DNA of 33,161 nt. Source: Ferrovaceae bacterium (GTDB taxonomy: Bacteria; Pseudomonadota; Gammaproteobacteria; Burkholderiales; Ferrovaceae). Shown here piece after piece: positions 8,123-17,133 of the stretch (position 1 is the stretch's first letter; every line of letters starts with the position of its first letter). Where the stretch lies: assembly GCA_027311025.1 (NCBI GenBank), contig DAICZS010000016.1:1-33161 (forward strand), written 5' to 3'. The notes beneath the pieces were generated by a model. It was not told the origin of the DNA and searched no databases. It saw nothing but the letters and a program-made list of their open reading frames with translations. The translations under genes and the position numbers were made by a program.

Positions 8123-8796
8123 TGCGACTGGTTCTTTTTGATCTCGACAACACCCTGCTGTCCGGCGACAGCGATTTTGAGTGGGGGCTTTTTCTGGCGG
8201 CCCAGGGCGTGTACGACCGTGAGGCCTATGAAGCGCAGAACCTGGCCTTCTATGAAGACTACAAGGCGGGCACGCTGGACATCCAGCATTTCCTGCAATT
8301 CCAGCTGGGCCCCCTGGGCCGTCACAGCCGCAACCAGCTGGACCACTGGCACCGCCAGTTCATGCAGGAGCGCATCACGCCGCTGATCAGCGACAGGGCA
8401 CGCCAGCTGGTGCGCGACGAGCAGGCGCGCGCCGATCTCACGGCCATCGTCACGGCCACCAATCGCTTTGTCACCGGCCCCATTGCCACGGCCTTCGGCA
8501 TCGAACACCTGGTGGCCACCGAACCCGAAATCGGGCCCGACGGCCAGTTCACCGGCAAGCCCCTGGGCCTGCCCTGCTTTCGCGAAGGCAAGATCGCCTG
8601 CGTGGACGCCTGGCTGGCCTCGCTGGGACGGCGCTGGTCCGATTTCGACACCACCGTGTTCTACAGCGATTCGCTCAACGACCTGCCCCTGTTGGGGCGC
8701 GTCTCCCATCCTGTGGCCGTCAACCCGGACGACACGCTGCGCGCCCATGCGCGCGCGGCGCATTGGCCCATTCTTGAACTGCACGCCTCACCATGA
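8122..8796 (+). CDS. HAD-IB family phosphatase (SerB-like)
   Basis: This is a haloacid-dehalogenase phosphohydrolase of subfamily IB, 224 aa. Motif I is FDLDNTLL with nucleophile Asp7 and acid/base Asp9. A VTATN stretch supplies motif II, a conserved lysine lies in CFREGKI, and motif IV is YSDSLNDLPLL with Asp183 and Asp187. A helical cap lies at about 17-95. Relatives include phosphoserine phosphatase and histidinol-phosphatase-like enzymes; the substrate cannot be told from the sequence. It overlaps hda by one base (TAATG) and pcnB by four (ATGA). This placement between hda and pcnB is common in betaproteobacteria. Confidence 0.85.
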   Translation: MRLVLFDLDNTLLSGDSDFEWGLFLAAQGVYDREAYEAQNLAFYEDYKAGTLDIQHFLQFQLGPLGRHSRNQLDHWHRQFMQERITPLISDRARQLVRDEQARADLTAIVTATNRFVTGPIATAFGIEHLVATEPEIGPDGQFTGKPLGLPCFREGKIACVDAWLASLGRRWSDFDTTVFYSDSLNDLPLLGRVSHPVAVNPDDTLRAHARAAHWPILELHASP

Positions 8797-10103
8797 TCCG
8801 AAAATTCATCCAGAAAGTATTGCGCCGCGGCGCCAGCGGGCCTGTAGCCAAATTGCGCGTGGTGCCCGCCTCACAGCATGGCATCCATCCCGACAGCATC
8901 AGCCCCTGCGCGCTGCGCGTGGTCAAGACCCTGCAGGAAGCAGGCTTCAAGGCCTACGTGGTGGGCGGCGCGGTACGCGATCTGCTGGTGGGCAACGAGC
9001 CCAAGGATTTTGACGTGGCCACCAACGCCACCCCGGACCAGGTACGCCGATTGATCCGGCGCTCGCGCGTCATCGGCCGCCGCTTTCAGATCGTGCATGC
9101 CATGTGCCATGACGAGGTGGTGGAAGTCACCACGTTTCGCGGCTCGGCGCGCGAGGACGATCGCCAGCAAACCGACGAGCATGGTCGCCTGACGCGCGAT
9201 AACGTCTTCGGCACCATCGAGGAAGATGCCGCGCGGCGTGACTTTACCGTCAACGCGTTGTACTACGACCCGGTGCAGAACGAAGTGCTGGATTACTTCC
9301 ATGGCGTGGCCGACGTGCACGCCAAGCGCCTGACCATGATTGGCGACCCCGCCACGCGCTATCGCGAAGACCCGGTGCGCATGCTGCGCGCGGTGCGCTT
9401 TTCAGCCAAGCTGGGGCTGGTGCTGGACCCTGCCACCCAGGCCCCGATCAAGGATCTGGCCGACCTGCTGCTCAACGTGCCCGAGTCACGCCTGTTTGAC
9501 GAAATCCTCAAGCTGTTGCTCTCGGGCCACGCCCATGCCTGCGTGTCGCGCTTGCGTGCCGAAGGTCTGCACCACGACCTGCTGCCACTGCTGGACCTGA
9601 TCCTCGACCAGCCCCAGGGCGAAAAATTCATCCGCCAGTCGCTGGAGAACACCGACCGTCGCGTGCGCGAAGACAAACCGGTGTCACCGGGATTTTTGTT
9701 TGCCAGTTTGTTGTGGCACCCGGTACTGGATGCCTGGAAAAAGCGCCAGGCAGACGGCGAGCGTCCCACGCCAGCCCTGTTTGAGGCCATGACCGACATC
9801 CTCGAGGCGCAGCGCAAGAAGCTCGCCATTCCGCGACGCTACGATGCGGTCATGAAGGAGATCTGGAGCCTGCAGCCGCGCTTTGAACAACGCGGGGGGC
9901 AACGCCCTTTCCGCCTGCTGGAGCATCCGCGCTTTCGTGCCGCCTATGACTTCATGCTGCTGCGCGCCGATAGCGGCGAACTGGATGAAGGCATCGCCGA
10001 CTGGTGGACCGATTTTCAGCAAGTCGGCCCTGAAGAACGCGAGGCCATGCTGGTGGCGGAAGAAAAACCCAAGCGTGGCGGACGCCGCCGGGGACGCCGA
10101 TGA
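8793..10103 (+). CDS. pcnB: Poly(A) polymerase I
   Basis: PcnB adds 3' poly(A) tails to RNA, which promotes decay by exonucleases and affects plasmid copy number through antisense RNAs. The 436-aa protein belongs to the class II nucleotidyltransferases: VGGAVRDLL (57-65), the metal-binding KDFDVATNA with Asp72 and Asp74, then VTTFRG and RRDFTVNALYYD. The RNA-binding and neck/body domains follow. It differs from a CCA-adding enzyme by its length, the N-terminal basic extension (MIRKFIQKVLRRG) and the arginine-rich C-terminus (KPKRGGRRRGRR), both usual in bacterial poly(A) polymerases. Start and stop both overlap neighbours as ATGA-type junctions. Confidence 0.92.
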   Translation: MIRKFIQKVLRRGASGPVAKLRVVPASQHGIHPDSISPCALRVVKTLQEAGFKAYVVGGAVRDLLVGNEPKDFDVATNATPDQVRRLIRRSRVIGRRFQIVHAMCHDEVVEVTTFRGSAREDDRQQTDEHGRLTRDNVFGTIEEDAARRDFTVNALYYDPVQNEVLDYFHGVADVHAKRLTMIGDPATRYREDPVRMLRAVRFSAKLGLVLDPATQAPIKDLADLLLNVPESRLFDEILKLLLSGHAHACVSRLRAEGLHHDLLPLLDLILDQPQGEKFIRQSLENTDRRVREDKPVSPGFLFASLLWHPVLDAWKKRQADGERPTPALFEAMTDILEAQRKKLAIPRRYDAVMKEIWSLQPRFEQRGGQRPFRLLEHPRFRAAYDFMLLRADSGELDEGIADWWTDFQQVGPEEREAMLVAEEKPKRGGRRRGRR

Positions 10104-10594
10104 GCCACACGGCCTACATTGGCCTGGGCGGCAACCTGCAGGACCCCCAAGGCCATCTCGCCCAGGGATTTGATGAACTGGCCGCCTTGCCGCAAAGCCG
10201 CCTGACGGGTCGCTCGCGCCTGTACCGCAGTGCGCCCATGGGGTATCTCGACCAGCCCGACTTCGTCAACGCAGTGGCCCGCATCAGCACGTCGCTCAGT
10301 CCCGATGCGCTGCTCGAAGCCCTGCTGGCCATCGAAGTGCGCCACGGACGGCGACGCGAATTTCCCAATGCGCCGCGCACGCTCGACCTCGACATCCTGA
10401 TGTACGATGCCGTGCAGATGGCCACTGCGCGACTGACCCTGCCGCATCCGCGCATGGGCAGCCGCGCCTTTGTGCTGCGCCCGCTGCAGGAACTGGCCCC
10501 CGACCTCGTGATTCCAGGCCAGGGGGCAGTGGCGACGCTGCTGGCCGAATGCACTGACCAGCGGGTGACGCCGCTGGCAGGGGGTGAACCGTGA
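10100..10594 (+). CDS. folK: 2-amino-4-hydroxy-6-hydroxymethyldihydropteridine pyrophosphokinase (HPPK)
   Basis: FolK transfers pyrophosphate from ATP to 6-hydroxymethyl-dihydropterin in folate synthesis. The 164-aa protein shows the N-terminal GLGGN (8-12), the substrate loop through YRSAPMGYLDQPDFVNAV (42-59), and the signature RTLDLDIL with magnesium ligands Asp96 and Asp98, followed by LPHPRM. It starts at the ATG overlapping the pcnB stop and ends in a GTGA overlap with the kinase. Length and motifs are standard. Confidence 0.95.
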   Translation: MSHTAYIGLGGNLQDPQGHLAQGFDELAALPQSRLTGRSRLYRSAPMGYLDQPDFVNAVARISTSLSPDALLEALLAIEVRHGRRREFPNAPRTLDLDILMYDAVQMATARLTLPHPRMGSRAFVLRPLQELAPDLVIPGQGAVATLLAECTDQRVTPLAGGEP

Positions 10595-11235
10595 CGAACC
10601 TTGCCGAAAAATATCGCTACATCGTGGTGGAAGGCCCCATTGCCGTGGGCAAGACAAGCCTGGCGCGCCTGCTGGCCACGCGCCTCTCGGCACACCTGAT
10701 GCTGGAGGACGCCCAGTCCAATCCGTTTCTGGAACGCTTCTACCGCTCGCCGGAACGCTATGCCTTCGCCACCCAGATGTTCTTCCTGTTCCAGCGCGCC
10801 CTGCAGGCCGGCGAACTCAAGCAGCGCGACCTGTTTGACAGCCCCACCGTGGCTGATTTTCTGCTGGACAAGGATGTGCTGTTTGCGCGCATGAACCTCG
10901 CCGACGACGAGTTTGAGCTGTACCAGCGCATGTACCAGTTTCTGCAACCGCGCACGGCCACCCCCGACCTCGTCATCTACCTGCAGGCTCCGGCCGACGT
11001 GCTGGTCGAGCGCGTGCGCCGACGCGGCTGGACGGTGGAACGCCCCATCTCGGAACGATACCTGCGCGAGGTGGCCGACATGTACGCAGAATATTTTCAC
11101 AATTACGAAGCCTCGCCGCTGCTCATCATCAACAGCGAAAACCTCAATTTTGTGGACCAGCCCAAGGACTTCGACCTGCTGCTGGAGCGCATTGGCAATT
11201 TGCGCAGCCGCCGGGAATTCTTTAATCGCGGTTAG
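10591..11235 (+). CDS. Deoxynucleoside kinase (deoxyadenosine/deoxyguanosine kinase family)
   Basis: This 214-aa P-loop kinase phosphorylates a deoxynucleoside for salvage. Walker A is GPIAVGKTS (15-23). The conserved Glu in MLED, the QxMFFLFQR helix (about 67-75), the DRY/DS-like segment DLFDSPTVADF, and the lid RRRGWTVERPISERYL are all characteristic of the dNK family. The start is GTG, overlapping the folK stop as GTGA. Between this gene and panC, many betaproteobacteria carry panB; here there is only a 47-nt gap. The preferred nucleoside cannot be assigned. Confidence 0.87.
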   Translation: MTNLAEKYRYIVVEGPIAVGKTSLARLLATRLSAHLMLEDAQSNPFLERFYRSPERYAFATQMFFLFQRALQAGELKQRDLFDSPTVADFLLDKDVLFARMNLADDEFELYQRMYQFLQPRTATPDLVIYLQAPADVLVERVRRRGWTVERPISERYLREVADMYAEYFHNYEASPLLIINSENLNFVDQPKDFDLLLERIGNLRSRREFFNRG

Positions 11236-11282
11236 GCGTGAGACAATCCGCCTGTTACCGACTTTGAGTTTTGGGAGCATTC

Positions 11283-12116
11283 ATGGATGTGATTCACTCC
11301 GTGGCCGAACTGCGCGCACGGTTGTATAACGAGCGACAGGTGGCCCTCGTCCCCACCATGGGCAATCTGCATGATGGCCACATTGACCTGATCCAGCTGG
11401 CCAAGCCACGGGCAGCCTGCCTCGTGGCCAGCATTTTCGTCAACCGCCTGCAGTTTGGACCCCATGAGGATTTTGAGCGTTACCCACGCACGCTGGCTGC
11501 CGACTGCGAACGGCTGGCCCAGGCGGGTTGCAACGTGGTATTTGCGCCGGACGAGCAGGAGGTCTATCCTGAACCTCAGGAATACACGGTAGACCCCTCC
11601 GGCATCCAGAACCTCCTGGAAGGGGCCTTCCGGCCGGGACACTTTCGGGGTGTGGCCACTGTGGTGCTGAAGCTGTTCAACATGGTGCAGCCGCAAATTG
11701 CCATCTTCGGCAAGAAGGATTATCAGCAGTATCTGGTGTTGCGTGAAATGGTCAAGCAGTTGGCCTTGCCCATTGAGATCATCCCGGCAGAAACGGTGCG
11801 TGCACCGGATGGGCTGGCGTTGAGTTCACGCAATATGTACTTGAGTCCGCTGGAGCGCGTCGAGGCCATCGCCCTGTATCACCACATCAATACCATTCGC
11901 GAGGCGCTGCAGTCCGGGCGCCGGGACTTTGCGGCACTGGAATCCCAGGCCGTGGACGCGCTCAACGCGCGGGGGTGGAAAACCGACTATGTGGCCATCC
12001 GCCGACAATCCGACCTGATGCAACCCGATGCCCACGCGCACGCACTGGTCGTGCTGGCCGCAGCGCGCCTGGGAAACACCCGATTGATCGATAACCTGGA
12101 AGTGGATCTGTCCTGA
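11283..12116 (+). CDS. panC: Pantoate--beta-alanine ligase (pantothenate synthetase)
   Basis: PanC condenses pantoate and beta-alanine with ATP to form pantothenate, the vitamin precursor of CoA. The 277-aa protein shows the nucleotidyltransferase signature PTMGNLHDGHIDL (24-36, HxGH at 30-33), SIFVNRLQFGPHEDF, FGKKDYQQ, and the LSSRNMYL loop equivalent to KMSKS. The more usual GALHEGH is replaced by GNLHDGH and the usual FVNPLQF by FVNRLQF, both tolerable. The ATG at 11283 has GGGAG 5 nt upstream; an in-frame TTG at 11271 overlaps this site and is not the start. panB is not next to it and must lie elsewhere if the pathway is complete. Confidence 0.94.
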   Translation: MDVIHSVAELRARLYNERQVALVPTMGNLHDGHIDLIQLAKPRAACLVASIFVNRLQFGPHEDFERYPRTLAADCERLAQAGCNVVFAPDEQEVYPEPQEYTVDPSGIQNLLEGAFRPGHFRGVATVVLKLFNMVQPQIAIFGKKDYQQYLVLREMVKQLALPIEIIPAETVRAPDGLALSSRNMYLSPLERVEAIALYHHINTIREALQSGRRDFAALESQAVDALNARGWKTDYVAIRRQSDLMQPDAHAHALVVLAAARLGNTRLIDNLEVDLS

Positions 12117-12141
12117 AAACCCAACCGCGGGGAGGAAAGCA

Positions 12142-12336
12142 ATGGAAGCATCCGTTCAAGATCGCATCAGCCGCCTGCAAACCGAGCACCGGAACCTGGA
12201 TGAAAAAATTCTCAACAGGGTTCGCAATGCCCAGCCCGACCAGATCGAACTGCAACGCCTCAAAAAACGCAAACTTCAGTTGAAGGACCAGATCGCCGCA
12301 CTGCAGGCCAGCCTCGTGCCCGACATCTCTGCCTGA
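12142..12336 (+). CDS. DUF465 (YdcH-like) small coiled-coil protein
   Basis: This is a 64-aa, highly charged helical protein with a DUF465 signature (LKKRKLQLKDQIAAL, 39-53). The family is widespread in proteobacteria, and its function is not established. A strong ribosome-binding site (GGGGAGGAA) precedes the ATG. It follows panC by 25 nt and converges on alaS, whose stop is only 3 nt away. No terminator hairpin fits between the two ends. Confidence 0.82.
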   Translation: MEASVQDRISRLQTEHRNLDEKILNRVRNAQPDQIELQRLKKRKLQLKDQIAALQASLVPDISA

Positions 12337-12339
12337 CCC

Positions 12340-14934
12340 TTACAAACGCTCCTTCACCCAGGCGCCCACCGACGCGAGCGCCTGCGGTAACCCGGCCGGG
12401 TCGGTGCCGCCAGCCTGGGCCATGTCCGGGCGTCCGCCACCCTTGCCGCCCACCTGTTGCGCCACGAAATTGACCAGTTCACCCGCCTTGATGCGTGCAG
12501 TGAGGTTGGGCGTCACCCCGGCGATCAGGCTGACCCTGCCCTCGGCGTCGGCCCCCAGCACGATCACGGCAGAAGGCAGGCGGCCCTTCAGGGCGTCCAG
12601 GGTGTCGCGCAGGGTTTTGGCGTCGGCCCCCGGAAGGCGCACGGACAGCAACTGCACTTCGGCAGTCAGCGGCACGGCCTGGCCGATGAGGTCGGCACTT
12701 TCGCTCACGGCCACTTTGGCCTTGAGGCGATCCAGTTCGCGTTCCAGGGCGCGTACGTTGTCCAGCACGCTGGCCAGCTTGGCCACGATTTCCTGCGGCT
12801 GCGCCTTCAGGCGGCCGGCCACCTCGGCCAGCTGGTCCTGCTCGCGATGGGTCCATTCCAGCGCACCCTCACCGGTGACGGCTTCGATGCGGCGCACGCC
12901 CGAGGCCACGCCCGATTCACCCACGATGCGGAACAGGCCAATGTCACCCGAGCGGTGCACATGCGTGCCCCCGCACAGTTCGGTGGAGAAATCGCCCATG
13001 CCCACCACCCGCACCTCATCACCATATTTTTCGCCGAAAAGCGCCATGGCCCCCTTTTTGACGGCGTCATCGTATTTCATGATGCGCACCTCCACGGGAT
13101 GGTTGCGACGGATTTCCTGATTGACGAGGTCTTCAATGGCACGCAGCTCGGTTTCGGTGACCGGCTTGTCGTGCGAAAAATCAAAGCGCGTCTTGAAGGG
13201 ATCCACGAGCGACCCCTTCTGGGCCACATGCGCGCCCAGCACGGTGCGCAGGGCCGCATGCAGGAGGTGGGTGGCGGAGTGATTCCAGGCGGCACGCTGG
13301 CGCGCGCCGGTATCCACGCGGGCATCTGCCCTGTCCCCGGCCTGGATGCGTCCGGTTTTGACCTGGCCGTGGTGGCCGAACACGCCAGCCTGGATTTTTT
13401 GCGTATCCGCCACCGCAAAGGTGCCATGCGAGGTGGCCAGTTCGCCACGATCACCCACCTGCCCGCCTGATTCGGCGTAAAAGGGCGTGCGGTCCAGCAC
13501 CACCACGCCCGTATCCCCGGCTTCCAGCGCGGTCACGGCAACGCCGTCGCGGTACAGCGCCACGATGCGCCCTTCCACCTGCAGCGACTCGTACCCCAGA
13601 AACTCGGTGGCCTCGCCGCGGTAGTCCACCGCACCCTGCGCGGTAAACCGGGAAGCGGCGCGCGCGCGTTCGCGCTGCTGTTCCATGGCGCGCTCAAAGC
13701 CTGCCAGGTCGACGGCCACGCCGCGTTCACGCGCAATGTCGGCCGTGAGGTCCACGGGAAAGCCGTAGGTGTCGTACAGGCGGAACACGGTTTCGCCGTC
13801 AAGCATGCGGTCTTCCTGGTGCAGGGCCGCTTCCAGAACCACCATGCCGTTTTCGAGCGTTTCGGCAAAGCGTTCTTCTTCCTGGCGCAAGACTCCAGCC
13901 ACCGATTCCTGTACGGCCACGAGCTCGGGGTAGGCCTCGCCCATCACGATGGCAAGGTCCGCCACCAGCTTGTGGAAAAACGGCTGTTGCTGGCTCAGCT
14001 TGTAGCCATGGCGGATGGCGCGCCGGATGATTCGGCGCAGCACATAGCCGCGTCCTTCGTTGCTGGGGATGACACCGTCCACGATGAGAAAGGCACAGGC
14101 GCGGATATGGTCGGCGATGACCTTGAGGGAATTGCTGGAGAGATCCTGCGCGCCGGTGTAGCGGGCCGCGGCGGCGATGAGCGCCTGGAACAGGTCGATC
14201 TCGTAGTTGCTGTGCACGTGCTGCATGATGGCCGAGATGCGCTCCAGCCCCATGCCGGTATCCACCGACGGCTTGGGCAGGGGGTGCAGCTTGCCCGTCT
14301 CGTCACGGTTGTACTGCATGAACACCAGATTCCAGATTTCGATGTAACGGTCGCCGTCCGCTTCGGGCGTGCCGGGCGGCCCCCCCGCCACTTCGGGGCC
14401 GTGGTCATAGAAGATTTCGCTGCATGGGCCGCACGGACCGGTGTCGCCCATCTGCCAGAAATTGTCTGCGGTGCTGATGCGGGTGAGGCGCGAGGCGTCC
14501 ACGCCGATTTCCTTCAACCAGATATCTGCCGCCTCATGGTCGTCGTGGTACACCGTCACCCACAGTTTGTCCTTGGGCAGATGCAGCACTTCGGTGAGGA
14601 ACTGCCAGGCAAAGCGGATGGCGTCGCGCTTGAAATAGTCGCCGAAGCTGAAGTTGCCCAGCATCTCGAAAAAGGTGTGATGGCGCGCGGTATAGCCCAC
14701 GTTTTCGAGGTCGTTGTGCTTGCCCCCGGCGCGCACGCTGCGCTGGCTGCTGGTGGCGCGGGTGTAGGGGCGCTTGTCCTGCCCGAGGAACACGTCCTTG
14801 AACTGCACCATGCCGGAATTGGTGAACAGCAGGGTGGGGTCGTTGCCTGGCACCAGCGGGCTGGAAGGCACGATGGTATGGCCATGGCTGGCAAAGTATT
14901 GAAGAAACTTGTCGCGAATTTCGGCAGATTTCAT
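12340..14934 (-). CDS. alaS: Alanyl-tRNA synthetase
   Basis: AlaS charges tRNA-Ala and clears mischarged Ser/Gly. The 864-aa class II synthetase has the usual order. The catalytic core comes first (motif 1 region [22 protein letters not shown]-like [15 protein letters not shown], and GMGLERI). The editing domain carries zinc ligands His552 and His556 (HSATH) and Cys654 and His658 (CGGTH). The C-terminal dimerisation domain ends with the conserved [12 protein letters not shown] stretch. The length matches the family (about 870-880). The start is the ATG at 14934. The 88-nt gap upstream holds a TAGAAT -10-like hexamer at 14993-14998 (minus strand) without a good -35, and the recX terminator. 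recA-recX-alaS is a conserved order in beta- and gammaproteobacteria. Confidence 0.97.
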   Translation of the reverse strand: MKSAEIRDKFLQYFASHGHTIVPSSPLVPGNDPTLLFTNSGMVQFKDVFLGQDKRPYTRATSSQRSVRAGGKHNDLENVGYTARHHTFFEMLGNFSFGDYFKRDAIRFAWQFLTEVLHLPKDKLWVTVYHDDHEAADIWLKEIGVDASRLTRISTADNFWQMGDTGPCGPCSEIFYDHGPEVAGGPPGTPEADGDRYIEIWNLVFMQYNRDETGKLHPLPKPSVDTGMGLERISAIMQHVHSNYEIDLFQALIAAAARYTGAQDLSSNSLKVIADHIRACAFLIVDGVIPSNEGRGYVLRRIIRRAIRHGYKLSQQQPFFHKLVADLAIVMGEAYPELVAVQESVAGVLRQEEERFAETLENGMVVLEAALHQEDRMLDGETVFRLYDTYGFPVDLTADIARERGVAVDLAGFERAMEQQRERARAASRFTAQGAVDYRGEATEFLGYESLQVEGRIVALYRDGVAVTALEAGDTGVVVLDRTPFYAESGGQVGDRGELATSHGTFAVADTQKIQAGVFGHHGQVKTGRIQAGDRADARVDTGARQRAAWNHSATHLLHAALRTVLGAHVAQKGSLVDPFKTRFDFSHDKPVTETELRAIEDLVNQEIRRNHPVEVRIMKYDDAVKKGAMALFGEKYGDEVRVVGMGDFSTELCGGTHVHRSGDIGLFRIVGESGVASGVRRIEAVTGEGALEWTHREQDQLAEVAGRLKAQPQEIVAKLASVLDNVRALERELDRLKAKVAVSESADLIGQAVPLTAEVQLLSVRLPGADAKTLRDTLDALKGRLPSAVIVLGADAEGRVSLIAGVTPNLTARIKAGELVNFVAQQVGGKGGGRPDMAQAGGTDPAGLPQALASVGAWVKERL

Positions 14935-15000
14935 GGAACGCCCTCAAACCCCGGCCACGGCCTGGGCTGCATGTAGTGTGAAATAACCGTGAATTCTACC

Positions 15001-15021
15001 AAAAGCGGGGCCAAAGGCCCC
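15001..15021 (-). terminator. Rho-independent terminator after recX
   Basis: Two bases past the recX stop, the minus strand forms a perfect 6-bp GC hairpin, GGGGCC-TTT-GGCCCC, at 15007-15021, followed by GCTTTT. The T tract is short, so termination may be partial. It separates recA-recX from alaS. Confidence 0.65.
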
Positions 15022-15022
15022 A

Positions 15023-15460
15023 TCAATCGTCGCTGCGCAGAATCTTCTGGATGATGGCGAGCGAAAAGCCGCGGTTTTGCAGGTAGCGCCCCTGGCGGGC
15101 ACGTTCCTCGGCATTGGTGGGGGGATGTGCAAATTTTTTGCGCCAGACGCTGCGTGCGGATTCCAGCTCGCCCTCGCGGGCCGCCTCCAGCGCGGTACTG
15201 GCCACCTCGGCGGGGACGCCGCGTTGCTGAAGTTCCTGGCGGATTTTAAGCAGCCCGTGGCGCCCGGTACGCGTGCGCAGGATGGCATCGGCAGCGCGCT
15301 GGTCGGACAGCAGTCCCGCTTCGGTCAGTTCGTCGAGCAGGGCCTCGATGGCCCCTTCGTCATCGCTATGGGCTGCCAGTTTTCTGGAGAGTTCCCGCCG
15401 GGTATGTTCCCGGCGGGACAAGAGTTGCAGCGCGCGTGACCACAGGTCAGCGCCGTCCAT
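15023..15460 (-). CDS. recX: RecA regulatory protein RecX
   Basis: RecX binds RecA filaments and inhibits their extension and ATPase activity. The 145-aa, highly charged, all-helical protein contains three-helix RecX repeats: SRREHTRRELSRKL near the start, TRTGRHGLLKIRQELQQRGV in the middle, and RGFSLAIIQKILR at the end. I start at the ATG at 15460, 7 nt after the recA stop. An ATG inside the recA 3' end (15484) would add eight residues and cannot be excluded. It is expressed with recA, so it should be SOS-inducible, and is followed by a hairpin terminator. Confidence 0.9.
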   Translation of the reverse strand: MDGADLWSRALQLLSRREHTRRELSRKLAAHSDDEGAIEALLDELTEAGLLSDQRAADAILRTRTGRHGLLKIRQELQQRGVPAEVASTALEAAREGELESARSVWRKKFAHPPTNAEERARQGRYLQNRGFSLAIIQKILRSDD

Positions 15461-15467
15461 CTGTGAC

Positions 15468-16511
15468 TCAGTCTTCGTGGACATCGGCCAGTGCGGTGGT
15501 GTCAGCCGTCTTGTCAGCCACCTTGATGCCGCTGATGGCGCGAATCTTGGCTTCAATTTCCTGGGCCACTTCGGGGTGCTCACGCAGATACTCGCGCGCG
15601 TTATCCTTGCCCTGGCCAATTTTTTCGCCCTTGTAGGCATACCAGGCCCCGGACTTGTCGATGAGCTTGGCCGTCACCCCCATCTCGATGACTTCCCCAA
15701 GGCGGGAAATGCCCTCGCCATAGAGGATGTCGAAATCGGCCACCCGGAACGGTGGCGCCACCTTGTTCTTGACCACCTTGACCCGGGTTTCGCTGCCGAT
15801 GACTTCATCGCCGCGCTTGATGGCGCCCACGCGCCGGATGTCCAGTCGCACGGAGGCGTAGAACTTGAGCGCATTGCCGCCGGTGGTGGTTTCGGGGTTG
15901 CCGAACATGACACCGATCTTGAGGCGAATCTGGTTGATGAAAATGACGAGGGCATTGGAACGCTTGATGTTGCCGGTGAGCTTGCGCAGGGCCTGGGACA
16001 TCAGGCGGGCGTGCAGGCCCACGTGGGAGTCGCCCATCTCGCCCTCGATTTCGGCGCGCGGCGTCAATGCCGCCACCGAATCCACCACCACGATGTCCAC
16101 CGAGCCGGAGCGCACCAGCATGTCGGCGATTTCGAGCGCCTGTTCGCCGGTGTCGGGCTGGGAGATGAGCAGGTCTGAGACGTTGACCCCCAGCTTCTGG
16201 GCATAGGCGGGGTCGAGCGCGTGCTCGGCATCGATGAAGGCGGCCACCCCACCCTTTTTCTGCATTTCGGCAATCACCTGCAGGGTCAGTGTGGTCTTGC
16301 CCGAAGATTCGGGGCCGTACACCTCGACGATGCGCCCGCGTGGCAAGCCGCCCACGCCTAGTGCCAGGTCGAGCCCCAGCGAGCCGGTGGAGACGACGTC
16401 GAAGTCGCGCACCACTTCGGTTTCGCCCATGCGCATGACGGCGCCCTTGCCGAACTGTTTTTCGATCTGCGACAGCGCTGCTGCCAATGCCTTGCTTTTG
16501 TGGTCATCCAT
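15468..16511 (-). CDS. recA: Recombinase A
   Basis: RecA forms the ATP-dependent filament on single-stranded DNA for homologous recombination and triggers LexA self-cleavage. The 347-aa protein has Walker [10 protein letters not shown] (66-74), the DNA-binding loops ([14 protein letters not shown] and FINQIR...[13 protein letters not shown]), and the acidic C-terminus. The ATG at 16511 has GAAGGA 8 nt upstream. Its promoter region, 16512-16644, contains a LexA operator over the -10 element. recX follows after 7 nt, ending in a terminator. Confidence 0.98.
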   Translation of the reverse strand: MDDHKSKALAAALSQIEKQFGKGAVMRMGETEVVRDFDVVSTGSLGLDLALGVGGLPRGRIVEVYGPESSGKTTLTLQVIAEMQKKGGVAAFIDAEHALDPAYAQKLGVNVSDLLISQPDTGEQALEIADMLVRSGSVDIVVVDSVAALTPRAEIEGEMGDSHVGLHARLMSQALRKLTGNIKRSNALVIFINQIRLKIGVMFGNPETTTGGNALKFYASVRLDIRRVGAIKRGDEVIGSETRVKVVKNKVAPPFRVADFDILYGEGISRLGEVIEMGVTAKLIDKSGAWYAYKGEKIGQGKDNAREYLREHPEVAQEIEAKIRAISGIKVADKTADTTALADVHED

Positions 16512-16609
16512 GACGTTCGTCCTTCAGTATTCGATTCGGGATTATGATAGCGCCACCGAAATGCTGCCATTCGAGAACAGTGACGGACCCGGCCTGTTTG
16601 AACCGTGTA

Positions 16610-16625
16610 CTGTAATTATATACAG
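16610..16625 (-). promoter_or_regulatory. LexA operator (SOS box) of recA
   Basis: The 16-nt site CTGTAATTATATACAG has both conserved half-sites, CTGT-N8-ACAG, with an AT-rich centre, as in the gamma/betaproteobacterial LexA consensus. It covers the recA -10 hexamer, so LexA bound here would block RNA polymerase directly. It lies about 100 nt before the recA ATG. Confidence 0.9.
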
Positions 16626-16642
16626 TATCCGGAAATTTACAA
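16615..16642 (-). promoter_or_regulatory. Sigma-70 promoter of recA
   Basis: On the minus strand TTGTAA (16637-16642) and a perfect TATAAT (16615-16620) are separated by 16 nt. Transcription should start near 16607-16608, giving a leader of about 96 nt. The -10 is embedded in the LexA operator. The -35 lies 2-3 nt past the pncC stop, so recA is transcribed independently of the upstream gene block. Confidence 0.75.
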
Positions 16643-16644
16643 CC

Positions 16645-17133
16645 TCACGCGTGCAACAGCTGCAAGACGCCTTCCAGGGCCCGGTGCACGGTATGCGCCC
16701 GCACTTCATCGCGGTTGCCATGAAACAGCATGGTCTGTACCACTGGCGCCGCACCGCGACGCTGCCATGCCAGGCACACCGTACCCACGGGCTTTTCTGG
16801 CGAACCGCCGCCCGGCCCCGCAACGCCGCTGACCGCCACGGCAATGTGCGCCCGGCTGTGCGCCAGCGCGCCTGCGGTCATGGCGCGCACCACCGCCTCG
16901 TTGACGGCCCCTTCGGTGCGCAGCAGCGCCGGATCCACCCCCAGCAGTTCCACCTTGCTGTCGTTGCTGTACACCACGAAGCCCCGATCCAGCCAGCCCG
17001 AGCTGCCGGGGATGTCCGTCACCGCCGCAGCAATGCCCCCGCCGGTACAGGATTCGGCCGTGACCAGCATGAGCCCGGCACGCTGCAAGGCTTCACCCGT
17101 ACGCTGCGCGAGCGCGCGCAGCGACTCAGACAT
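16645..17133 (-). CDS. pncC: Nicotinamide-nucleotide amidase (CinA C-terminal domain protein)
   Basis: PncC deamidates nicotinamide mononucleotide to nicotinate mononucleotide in pyridine-nucleotide recycling. The 162-aa protein is the stand-alone CinA C-terminal domain with AESCTGG (26-32), VSGVAGPGGGSPEKPVGTV in the middle, and a helical end. The N-terminal competence-damage domain of full CinA is absent, as is usual in proteobacteria. The ATG at 17133 lies inside the pgpA end (8-nt overlap). It is the last gene of the pmbA-to-pncC block and is directly followed by the recA promoter. The adjacency to recA is conserved in many bacteria. Confidence 0.9.
   Translation of the reverse strand: MSESLRALAQRTGEALQRAGLMLVTAESCTGGGIAAAVTDIPGSSGWLDRGFVVYSNDSKVELLGVDPALLRTEGAVNEAVVRAMTAGALAHSRAHIAVAVSGVAGPGGGSPEKPVGTVCLAWQRRGAAPVVQTMLFHGNRDEVRAHTVHRALEGVLQLLHA

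Noticed and set aside
13819-14976. 385-codon plus-strand open frame opposite alaS
   Set aside because: It is a shadow of the highly conserved alaS catalytic domain.
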